A DNA stretch of 64,000 nt. Origin: Nocardia blacklockiae (GTDB lineage: Bacteria; Actinomycetota; Actinomycetes; Mycobacteriales; Mycobacteriaceae). Where the stretch lies: NCBI RefSeq assembly GCF_015477355.1, contig NZ_JADLRJ010000016.1, forward strand, positions 62,001 to 126,000. Reading direction: 5' to 3'. Each line of letters begins with the position of its first letter. Positions within the stretch are counted from its first letter, which is position 1. Both the position numbers and the translations under genes were made by a program. Below, piece after piece: positions 31,480 through 40,000 of this stretch. The notes under the pieces were generated by a model. That model saw only the letters and a list, made by a program, of their open reading frames with translations, was not told where the DNA came from and ran no database searches.

Positions 31480-32220
31480 GTGTCGACCAGCGTTACCGCA
31501 CTGACCCTCGGCGGACTCGACAAACTGCCCGCACATGCCCGCCGGTGTGTGTTCTGGGAGATCGACCCCGCCGTGGCGGCGGACTCTCGCGAATTCAGCG
31601 ACCCGGTCTTCGAGAAGGAGGCCTGGTTGTCCACCGTCCTGCTCGAGTGGGGGTCGTGTGGTCAGATCGCGCTCGTCGACGGCCGGCCCGCCGGCTGTGC
31701 GCTGTACTCGCCGCCGAGTGCGGTGCCGCGGGCGGCGCTGTTCCCCACCTCGCCGGTGAGCCCGGACGCGGTCCTGCTGACCACGCTGCGTCCCGAAACC
31801 CCTTACCAGGACAGCGATATCGCGCACCGGCTGATCCAGGCGGTCGTCACCGATCTCATGCGGCGTGGCGTGCGGGCCATCGAGGCCTTCGGGATTCGCC
31901 AGGACCCGGCCGCGACCGCGTTGTCCACGCGGTCGGTGCGGTCCATGTTCCTGCTGGAGCGGATCGACACGCCCACGCAGGGTGTGCCGTCGGCGCCCCG
32001 GCACAAGGCCGACTCCGGGTGCTCCCCCGAGAGTTGCATGATCGACGCCGATTTCCTGGAGGACGTCGGCTTCACCGTGGTCGCCCCGCACCACCGATTC
32101 CCCCGGCTGCGCCTGGAACTCGACAGCGACCACTTCTGGAAGGAAGACGTGGAGCGGGCCCTGGATCAGTTGCTGGCGGCCGCGGCGGTGGAGACGAAGT
32201 CGCGGGTGGGGTGTCCTTAG
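31480..32220 (+). CDS. GNAT-like acetyltransferase (Rv3916c-type)
   Basis: About 246 residues. The start at the GTG 31480 (VSTSVTALTLGGLDKLP) has GGAGG upstream at a long spacing; 31438 is an alternative start. Residues 60-150 look like a GNAT core: LLEWGSCGQIALVDGRPAGC, then ALYSPPSAVPRA, and SDIAHRLIQAVVTDLMRRGVRAIEAFG. A late segment, CMIDADFLEDVGFTVVAPHHRFPRLRLEL, is the conserved end with DxxFLxxxGF. Its place between parB and cwlM matches Rv3916c of M. tuberculosis. Substrate unknown. Confidence 0.75.
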   Translation: MSTSVTALTLGGLDKLPAHARRCVFWEIDPAVAADSREFSDPVFEKEAWLSTVLLEWGSCGQIALVDGRPAGCALYSPPSAVPRAALFPTSPVSPDAVLLTTLRPETPYQDSDIAHRLIQAVVTDLMRRGVRAIEAFGIRQDPAATALSTRSVRSMFLLERIDTPTQGVPSAPRHKADSGCSPESCMIDADFLEDVGFTVVAPHHRFPRLRLELDSDHFWKEDVERALDQLLAAAAVETKSRVGCP

Positions 32221-32223
32221 GTG

Positions 32224-32262
32224 CCCTGTAGTCCCGGCGAAAAGCGTGCCGGGACTACAGGG
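32224..32262. terminator. strong bidirectional terminator
   Basis: A perfect 15-base stem (32224-32238 with 32248-32262) with a 9-base loop lies between the convergent acetyltransferase and cwlM genes, beginning 4 bases after the acetyltransferase stop. Confidence 0.85.
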
Positions 32263-32314
32263 AATGAGTGGTAAGGCCGAACTACTACAGGGATTGGGAG
32301 CAGCAAGCCCGGGG

Positions 32315-33514
32315 TTACATGCGGTCGGCGGCGGCGAGTTCTTCGGCGAGGAGTTCGGCGAAGGTGTAGGTGCCGGTGGGCTGGTCGTCCTGGCCGAGGA
32401 GGTACAGGCGCTTCACGGAGATGAGGATGGCCTCGGCGATCACGTCGCGCATGCGGGGGTTGGTCAGGACCGAGGCGTCGTATTCGTTGGTGAGGTAACC
32501 GATGTCGACCTGGACGGTGGGCATCTTGGTGAGGCGCAACAGGTCCCAGGTGCGGGAGTGCGTGCGGCAGTCCTGCAGCGAGGTGCGGGCCACGATCTCG
32601 CGCTGGATGAATCCGGCCAGCACCTGCCCGATCATCGACACCGACCCGTGCGAATTGCCGAAGTGGAAGCTGGCGATGCCGTTGGCCAGCGGGCTCGGGT
32701 TGTTCGCGCAGCGCAGCGAGATCATCAGGTCGGCGTCGAAAGTGTTGGAGGTCTCGGCACGTTCGGCGTCGGACGGGTTGGCGCCCCACGGCCGGGACAG
32801 GAAGGTCTCCATGCCGGTGGCGGCCATCCGGCCCTCCAGCCGACTGGCCAGGTCCCAGAGGATCTCCGACTCGTAGACGTCGCCGAATTCGGTGGGAACC
32901 GCGAAACCCTTGTCGGGACCGCCCATTCCGGGATCGATGACGATCCGCTTGCCCGTGAGCTGCGGGCCCGCCCGGTGCACGACCTCCTCCTCCGCGATCC
33001 GGTGCGGGTTGCCGCCGGTCACGCGGGCGCCCAGCAGATCCAGCGAGCGCAGCGTGTCGGGACCGCAGATGCCGTCCGCGGACAGGCCGATCTCGCGCTG
33101 GAACGCGGTGAGACCGTCGTGGGTGTGCGGGCCGAAATAGCCGTCGACGCGATGCACGTAGAAACCCAGATCCTGCAGGCGCCGTTGCAGAGTGGCGACA
33201 TCGTCGCCGTACAGCGGCGCGGACAGCTGATAGATCAGCGTGCGCGCGCCGAGGCGGTAGGAGGCTTCCTTGAGCGCCCGGTAGGTGGCGGGGCCGACGA
33301 CGCCGTCCACCAGCAGGCCGCGGTGTTGCTGGAAGGCGCGGACCGCGGAATCCAGGTCGTGATCGAAGACGGCGTCGGAATCCTTCCAGTACTCACCGTT
33401 TCCGTCGGACCGGTCGGTTCCGTGCGGACGGATGTGAAGAAATCCGAGACTTGCCAGGGTGCTCCGAACCTCAGCGACGGCTGGTCCACTATCGCCGTGA
33501 CGAAGTCGGTGCAT
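32315..33514 (-). CDS. cwlM: CwlM, peptidoglycan synthesis regulator (amidase-like)
   Basis: A 399-residue protein; the ATG at 33514 is preceded by GGAAGGAAAGGG. Two peptidoglycan-binding-type repeats lie at about 8-85 and 95-165 (LVDGVVGPATYRALK and YFGPHTHDGLTAFQ). An Amidase_3 fold covers 185-370. In true amidases the zinc ligands are the His of DPGHGG, a Glu, and the His of an ISIHAN-like motif. Here the first is Met197 (DPGMGG) and the third Arg268 (ISLRCAN). It is therefore predicted to be enzymatically inactive. In mycobacteria CwlM is a PknB substrate that stimulates MurA (established). The N-terminal Thr/Ser region and position beside trxA agree. Confidence 0.92.
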   Translation of the reverse strand: MHRLRHGDSGPAVAEVRSTLASLGFLHIRPHGTDRSDGNGEYWKDSDAVFDHDLDSAVRAFQQHRGLLVDGVVGPATYRALKEASYRLGARTLIYQLSAPLYGDDVATLQRRLQDLGFYVHRVDGYFGPHTHDGLTAFQREIGLSADGICGPDTLRSLDLLGARVTGGNPHRIAEEEVVHRAGPQLTGKRIVIDPGMGGPDKGFAVPTEFGDVYESEILWDLASRLEGRMAATGMETFLSRPWGANPSDAERAETSNTFDADLMISLRCANNPSPLANGIASFHFGNSHGSVSMIGQVLAGFIQREIVARTSLQDCRTHSRTWDLLRLTKMPTVQVDIGYLTNEYDASVLTNPRMRDVIAEAILISVKRLYLLGQDDQPTGTYTFAELLAEELAAADRM

Positions 33515-33773
33515 GCGTGAGAGCCCTTTCCTTCCGCCAATCCGGGTACCCACTCATGCGACGGCTCACACCCTCGCACGACCGGAGCGTCGCTCGATTG
33601 TCTCAGACCCGGACCGAATTTCAGCAATCCTCCGAGTGCAGAGATCCTAACCCCCGGCATTGGTACCGGGGCCCGGAGACGGCCAGCGCCGAAATACTAC
33701 AGCGCGTTGCCTCGGTGCGAAGGCGGCGGCCGCAAAATCCACGACCGCCGACCCTCGACATGAAGTGATGATG

Positions 33774-34103
33774 TCAGATGACGCCCTCGAGTTCGCGCAG
33801 CAGCGCGGCCTTGCCCTTGGCGCCGACGATCCGTTTGGTCTCCTGGCCGCCGGTGAACAGGATCAGCGTGGGCAACGACAGGATGCCGTAGTCCTTCGCG
33901 GTCTCCGGGTTCGCGTCGGCGTCCACCTTCGCGATGGTCAGCTTGTCGCCGTGCGAGGCGGCGATCTCCTCGAGCACCGGCGCGACCATCTTGCAGGGAC
34001 CGCACCACGCCGCCCAGAAATCGACGAGGACCGGCTTGTCGCTGCCCAGCACGTCCTGTGCGAACGTGGCGTCGGTGACGGTCTTGGTGGCGGTGTCGGA
34101 CAT
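33774..34103 (-). CDS. trxA: thioredoxin
   Basis: A 109-residue cytosolic dithiol carrier. It starts at 34103, preceded by CGAGGAG. The active site WAAWCGPCKM lies near residues 29-38, with the conserved VDADANPETAKDYGILSLPT and cis-Pro. It receives electrons from the thioredoxin reductase encoded 34 bases upstream in the same operon. The pair occupies the same place between sigM and cwlM as in M. tuberculosis. Confidence 0.97.
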   Translation of the reverse strand: MSDTATKTVTDATFAQDVLGSDKPVLVDFWAAWCGPCKMVAPVLEEIAASHGDKLTIAKVDADANPETAKDYGILSLPTLILFTGGQETKRIVGAKGKAALLRELEGVI

Positions 34104-34137
34104 GGGGAAACTCCTCGAACTCTTGCGACGAGACTGA

Positions 34138-35124
34138 TCAGTTGGCGGAGACTTCGACCGGCTGGCCGGCGTGGTCCAAGGTGTTGGACGTGATGTCGCC
34201 CTTCTCGGCGAGCCAGCGCTCGGCGTCGATGGCCGAGCGGCAGCCGGTGCCGGCGGCGGTGATGGCCTGGCGGTAGGTGTGGTCGACCAGGTCGCCGGCG
34301 GCGAAGACACCCTCGACGGAGGTGGCCGTGGTCGGATCCTGCACCAGCACGTAGCCCTCGTCGTCCAGGTCGACCTGGCCGCGCACCAGCTCGCTGCGCG
34401 GGTCGTGGCCGATGGCGACGAACAGGCCGGTCGCGGCCAGCTCGGAGGTCTCGCCGGTCACCGTGTCGCGCAGGGTCAGGCCGGTCACGCTGGTCTCGCC
34501 GTGCACCCGCAGCACCTCGGCGTTGGTGCGGAAGCGGATCTTCTCGTTGTTCTTGGCGCGGTCCAGCATGATGCGCGAGGCGCGGAACTCCTCGCGACGG
34601 TGCACGATGGTGACGCTGCTGGCGAACTTGGTGAGGAAGGTCGCCTCCTCCATGGCCGAGTCGCCGCCACCGACGACCACGATGTCCTGGCCCTTGAAGA
34701 AGAAGCCGTCACAGGTGGCGCAGGCGCTCACGCCGCGGCCGAGCAGCTCCTGCTCCCCCGGCACGTTGAGGTAGCGGGCCGCCGAGCCCATGGCGAGGAT
34801 GATCGCGTAGGCCTGGTAGGTCTCGCCGCCGACGGTGACGGACTTGATCGGGCCGGACAGGTCGATCGCGTCGACGTCCTCGGTGCGGATGTCGGCGCCG
34901 AAGCGCTTGGCCTGCTCGCGCATCTCCTCCATCAGGTCCGGGCCCATGATGCCCTCGCGGAAGCCCGGGAAGTTCTCGACCTCGGTGGTCGTCATCAGGG
35001 CGCCGCCGAACTGGGTGCCCTCGAACAGCAGCGGCTCGAGTTCGGCCCGGGCCGCGTAGACCGCGGCGGTGTAACCGGCGGGGCCGGAGCCGACGATGAT
35101 CAGATCGCGAACAGGGGTGTTCAT
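34138..35124 (-). CDS. trxB: thioredoxin reductase
   Basis: A 328-residue FAD- and NADPH-dependent reductase of thioredoxin. It starts at 35124 after GGAAGGG. FAD-binding [16 protein letters not shown] lies at the N-terminus, followed by GxGxxA-type NADPH site [16 protein letters not shown], the redox motif [10 protein letters not shown], and the C-terminal FAD site [16 protein letters not shown]. Length is standard. trxA follows on the same strand. Confidence 0.97.
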   Translation of the reverse strand: MNTPVRDLIIVGSGPAGYTAAVYAARAELEPLLFEGTQFGGALMTTTEVENFPGFREGIMGPDLMEEMREQAKRFGADIRTEDVDAIDLSGPIKSVTVGGETYQAYAIILAMGSAARYLNVPGEQELLGRGVSACATCDGFFFKGQDIVVVGGGDSAMEEATFLTKFASSVTIVHRREEFRASRIMLDRAKNNEKIRFRTNAEVLRVHGETSVTGLTLRDTVTGETSELAATGLFVAIGHDPRSELVRGQVDLDDEGYVLVQDPTTATSVEGVFAAGDLVDHTYRQAITAAGTGCRSAIDAERWLAEKGDITSNTLDHAGQPVEVSAN

Positions 35125-35235
35125 GAGACCCTTCCGAGGGAGTGTGTGGCTTGCCAATCAACAACAGGGTAAGCGCTGTTGTTCCCCGCCCCGGCACGCT
35201 GCCCCGGACCTCACCTACCGGGCGCGGGCGGCGGT

Positions 35236-36075
35236 TCAGCCGATGTCGCGCTGGTCGAGGACCTGCGCATCGCCTGGGCCGCAACCGCTTCCGACCACCA
35301 GGGCGGTGATCTTCGGCGGCTGCGGGCCGGTGAGGATGATCACCACCGCGGGCCCGCCGCGGAAGGTGACGTTCATCGAGCCCAGCACCGTGCGGTCGTA
35401 ACCGGCGGCGGCGATGCAGCCCGTCATGGCGGCGGGGGCGGCCAGCGGGCCGGTGACGTCGTTGCGGCCGATGGCGCTCAGCAGCGTCGCGGTGGGCAGG
35501 TCCTCGTCGAGCTGGACCGCGGAATCCTTGGCGGGCAAGGCCTTCGGCGCGCTGCCGGGGCCGCGGACGGCATCGATCGCGATCAGGGTGCCCGCCAGCA
35601 CGGCGATGGCCGCGGCGGCGGCGGTGAGCCAGCGCAGGCGGCGCGATCGGCGAGCCTCGAGGTGGACCGGCTCGGCCTGACCCTCCGGGAGGTCCGGCGC
35701 GGCGAGCGCGGGCATGGGGCGGGTGGACGGAGTGTCGGCCGGGACCTCGCGGAACGGCAGGCGGTGCACGGTGGCCACGTGGTCGGCCGAGGCGGGCTCG
35801 CCCGGGTGGTCGCCGCGGGCGAGGTCGTCGAGCAGCCGGTCCAGCCGGGCGCCGACCTCCGGGGGCATCTCGTGGATGATGCGGGCGTCGTCGCGGCCGA
35901 GGGCCTGGAGTTCGGCGGTGACATCGTCGAGGGAGCGTAGGAAACGCAGGGACTCCGGGTCCTCGCGCACCTGTGGCCACAACTGCGCGGACAACTCCGG
36001 GGCGACATTGTCGGCGTGGAGGTCGGCCAGCAGGTCGGTCGAGAACGGCGGCCGCGGCACCGAGCGGGCAGCCAT
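35236..36075 (-). CDS. anti-sigma-M factor-like membrane protein
   Basis: About 279 residues from the ATG at 36075, which has AGGAGG with 4-base spacing; an upstream ATG at 36111 lacks this. The N-terminal half is cytosolic (about 1-150). One transmembrane helix follows a basic stretch (RRSRRLRWLTAAAAAIAVLAG, about 145-170). The external domain of about 110 residues contains two Cys (MTGCIAA, VVGSGCGPG). It lies directly downstream of sigM, as does the M. tuberculosis Rv3912 anti-sigma factor, so it probably holds SigM at the membrane. Confidence 0.8.
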   Translation of the reverse strand: MAARSVPRPPFSTDLLADLHADNVAPELSAQLWPQVREDPESLRFLRSLDDVTAELQALGRDDARIIHEMPPEVGARLDRLLDDLARGDHPGEPASADHVATVHRLPFREVPADTPSTRPMPALAAPDLPEGQAEPVHLEARRSRRLRWLTAAAAAIAVLAGTLIAIDAVRGPGSAPKALPAKDSAVQLDEDLPTATLLSAIGRNDVTGPLAAPAAMTGCIAAAGYDRTVLGSMNVTFRGGPAVVIILTGPQPPKITALVVGSGCGPGDAQVLDQRDIG

Positions 36076-36185
36076 GGCGCCTCCTGTTCCTTCCTCGCCC
36101 TTGTCGTCCATCGCCTCTCCGGGTCGGGCCAGCCAAGGCCGTGGTAAGGGTGTATTCGTCCGTCTCTAGTAATGACGCATGCGCA

Positions 36186-36782
36186 CTACATCCGGTTCCC
36201 CGGATCCTGCAGGAATTCCAACTCTTGCTGCAACCGCTTGCGACCACGGGAGCACCGGCTCTTGATGGTCCCCTCGGCTACGCCCAGCAACTGCGCGGCT
36301 TCCGCCACGGTATACCCTTCCATGTCGATCGCGACAAGGGCGGCGCGCTGATCGCTCGGCAATCGGAACAGCGCGGCGTCCACGACCATCGAGATCTCGC
36401 GATGCGCGATGTCGTCGCGTTCGGCGGCCGGCTCGGCGATCCCCTCCTCGGACAGCGAGACGCTGTATCGAGACTTGTTGCGGCGCATGCGGTCCAGGCA
36501 GGCGTTGACGACGATGCGGTGCAGCCAGCTGCGCACCTCCGCGTCGCCGCGGAAGCGGGCGGCATTGCGGTGCGCCGACAGCAGCGCGTCCTGCAGGCAG
36601 TCCGCGGCGTCCTCCGGGGTGCGGCAGGTGCGCAGCGCGAGCTGCCAGAGATGGTTGTAGTGGCGGCGGAACAGCACCCGGAAGGCGTCGCGGTCGCCGT
36701 CGACGTGCGCGGCGAGCAACTGGCGGTCGGTGGCCTCGTCGAGATCGAACGACCGGCGCCGGACGGCAGATGACTCGGACAT
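36186..36782 (-). CDS. sigM: ECF RNA polymerase sigma factor SigM
   Basis: A 198-residue ECF sigma factor. The ATG at 36782 is used; a GTG at 36821 with AGGGG is an equal option. Region 2 is FRVLFRRHYNHLWQLALRTC with PEDAADCLQDALLSAHRNAARFRGD and the -10-recognition WLHRIVVNACLDRMRR. Region 4 is LPSDQRAALVAIDMEGYTVAEAAQLLGV, followed by the helix-turn-helix AEGTIKSRCSRGRKRL. The Asp/Glu-rich linker is normal. It is probably controlled by the anti-sigma gene after it. Confidence 0.92.
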   Translation of the reverse strand: MSESSAVRRRSFDLDEATDRQLLAAHVDGDRDAFRVLFRRHYNHLWQLALRTCRTPEDAADCLQDALLSAHRNAARFRGDAEVRSWLHRIVVNACLDRMRRNKSRYSVSLSEEGIAEPAAERDDIAHREISMVVDAALFRLPSDQRAALVAIDMEGYTVAEAAQLLGVAEGTIKSRCSRGRKRLQQELEFLQDPGNRM

Positions 36783-37065
36783 CCCCCCGCTGGAGCGCTC
36801 GACCGCATCAAACGACAACACAAACCCCTAGGATCAGCGCTCACGATGTCCCGGTACCGCGCTCGGCGACACCGTGCGCGGGGCGCGCGATGTCGATGGT
36901 TCACTCGCGGGGCATCATCACAAATTCCGCGTCGTCCAGGACCGAAGCACCAGATCCCAGGAAGCTCCCCTGCTGAGAGCGCGGTGTGAATCATATCGGC
37001 TGTCTCAGATGAGCAGCAAGCTCAGATGAGCAGCGAACAGAGCCGGAATGCGACGCCCGAGGTCG

Positions 37066-40000
37066 TCAGGGCGCGGCGTCGAAGCGGAGGTCGGCGATCG
37101 AGGTCTGGAACTGGCCGCCGGAGTTGGCCAGGCTGGTGATCCAGATCAGGACATAGCGGGCCGGCTGGCCGGCACGCAGCGGAATCTCGGTGGCGCCGTC
37201 GGCCAGGGTGGCCTGGCCGATCAGCTGCGTCTGGTCGAGCGTGGGCGTGGCGGTCGGCGAGGTGCGTACCTCGACGACCGTGCCCGGACTGGGTGAATCG
37301 ATGATCACCTTGCTCAGTTTGCTGGGGCTGCCGAGGGTGGCCACCACCCCCACGCCCTTCTTGAGCGCGGGGAACTGCTGGAAATACTGGTCGGTGTGCC
37401 AGACAGTGGTCGGGTTGCCGTCCAGGACCGAGGCGACGGCGGCCGGGCTGTCCGGCGTGCCCTCGGGCGAGAACACCGTCGCCGCCGTCGGGCGCACCGG
37501 GACGGCGCCGTCGGGCGACGCCGTCGCCTCCGGCGCACCCGAATTCGGGTTCACCGGAGCCACACTCGCGGTCGTCAGGCCCAGCTTGCGCTGCTCGTTG
37601 AGCGGCGCCTCGGCGTCGCCCGGCGCGAAGATGCTCAACAACCACCAGATGATCACCCCGACCACCAGCGCCGCGAGAACGCCGAGCCCGACGAGGATCC
37701 ACATCATCCGCTGCGACCGCTCCTTCTCCGCGGCGAGCAGTTCCGGATCGGCCAGCGACTCGTCCGGCGCGCTCGTGGCGCGCTGACCCAGCCGCAGCAC
37801 CGGGATGAAGTCGGTCTTCTGATCCACCACCGAGGCCTGCTCGAGCACGTGCTGCACGGTGGCCGCCGTGCGCACACCCTTGTTCGACTCCAGCGACCGC
37901 ACCGCGACCGCCGAGATCTCGAACGGGGTCTCGGGCCGGATCTGCCGCGGCTCCACCGGGGTGCCGTCGGCACCGAAGTCGGCCAGGCGCAGCCCGCCGA
38001 CCGAGGCCGCGGCCCCGCTGACGCCGCCGGTGCGGATCGGCCAGCGGGCGGTGATCAGCGCGTACAGCATCGCGCCGAGACCGCGCACGTCGGACTGGGC
38101 GTCGGCGTCGGACAACGTGCCCGGGAACGCCAGCACGGCGTCGCCGGAGGCGCTGATCCGGACCCGGTCGGGATGGTCGATCGACAGCGACCCGCCACCG
38201 CGGTGGGCGAGTTCGGCCGCGGCGGCCAGGGCGCGGATCGAGCGCGCGGCGCCGATCGGCGAGGGCCTGGTCTCGGCCATCTCGCGCAGCGACCGGCCCG
38301 GCGTCCACTCGGCCACCACGATGCCGCCCGAACTGCCGCGGACCACATCCAGCACGCGCGCCAAGCCCGGCGAATTGATCCGGCCCAGCCGCAGCGTGCG
38401 CGACAGGATCGCCTGCGGGCCGTCGTGGCCGGAGTTGTCGACGGCCTTCTGGTCGGCGTCGACGAAGGTCAGTGCGACCTCGCGATCCAGCTTCACATCC
38501 AGTGCCTGCCAGAACTTCAGGCCGCGCGCCCCGCCGTGGTCGGCCAGCAGGCGGTAGCGCCCGCCGGCGACCGAGGCTCCGGGCATCAGCTTGGGACCGC
38601 GCTGCGCCCGCCGCGACGGCGGCTCCACCCGCATCGGCGGCATCTCCGGCGAGCCGACCGGCAACATGCCCGTGTCGTAGGCGGAGTCGCGCGGCGGCAA
38701 CGACTGTTCGTCGCCCGCCTCCGGTGCGCCCTGTGCTGCCGCGGCGTGCTCGGCGTCGCCGGGGTCCGCCGGGGTCTGCCCGGACACGACGTCGTCGGTG
38801 CGCACTGTGCCTGCCCCGTCGGCAGGGTCGGCGGCCGGGACGCCGCCCGCCGCGTCGTCGCTCACCCTCGTGCCTCCTTCGCCCTGGTGTGTCGAAGTTC
38901 GATAAGTCGGCGTCGCACCGGGGACGTCGCCGACTCGACCGACATCCGGCTCTGCACGGGTACCGGCGTCGCCGACCCCGCGGGTGCCGGAACCGGCGTT
39001 TGCGTTTCTCTGCCGAACAGGGTACGGGAACTCACTCCCGCCGGTGCGGTCAACGGCACCGGGGCGGATAACAGGTAGGACCATGGTCTGCTGGCTGTCC
39101 AGATACGGGTCGTACCGGTAGTAGTAGGGCGCGTCGAAGTCCGGCCGCGGCAGCACCATGGTGTCGTGCATGTCCGCGTCGGTGTCGTCGAGGCCGAGGT
39201 CCGGCGCGGGCGGCGTGATGCCCAGCCGCCGGGAGATCGCCACCGTGATCGCCACGATCTCGGGGATGCCGGCCAGGCGCATCAGACCGAAGGCCAGACC
39301 GAACATGACGATGCCGTCGACGGCGACCCGGAACAGCGCGCCGATGCCGTGATGCAGATTCGACAGCCCGATCACCTGGTCGACGATCAGCGCCACCGCG
39401 GCCCCGGCCACCGACGCCAGCACCACGCGGGTCACCGTGCGCCCGACGTTGGCCATGCGCAGATCGCCCAGGCTCTGGTGCAGCAGGTACCCGCCGATCA
39501 CCGCGCCGACGGCGTAGCCGAGGCCGGTCGCCACGCCGAGCACGATCACGACCTGCTCGGCCGAGCTCGCGATCATCGGGGCCAGCGCGGAGAACAGCAC
39601 CTTGACCGTCGTGATGCCCAGGACGATCCACGTCGGCGTCCACACCTGCTCGCGGGCGTAGAAGACGCGCAGGTGAATCAGCACCAGCGCGTAGGGAATC
39701 AGCGTGAACGCCGACCAGCTCACCGCCTGGCCGAGGCGTTCGGCGTCCTCGGCGAAGCGCGCGTACCCGAACAGCGCCTCGCCGACCTGCGGCCCGGCCA
39801 TCGTCAGGAAGGTGACGACGGGGATCAGCGCGATCATGGTCAGGCGGGTCGCCACGGACAGGTCGTCCACGACGGCCGGGGTGTCGTCGGCGGCGGCGTT
39901 GCGGCTCAGCCGCGGCATGATCGCGGTCAGCAACGTGACGCCGAGGACGCCGTACGGCAGCTGCAGCAGCAGCCAGGCGTTCTGGTAGATCGTCGGCCCG

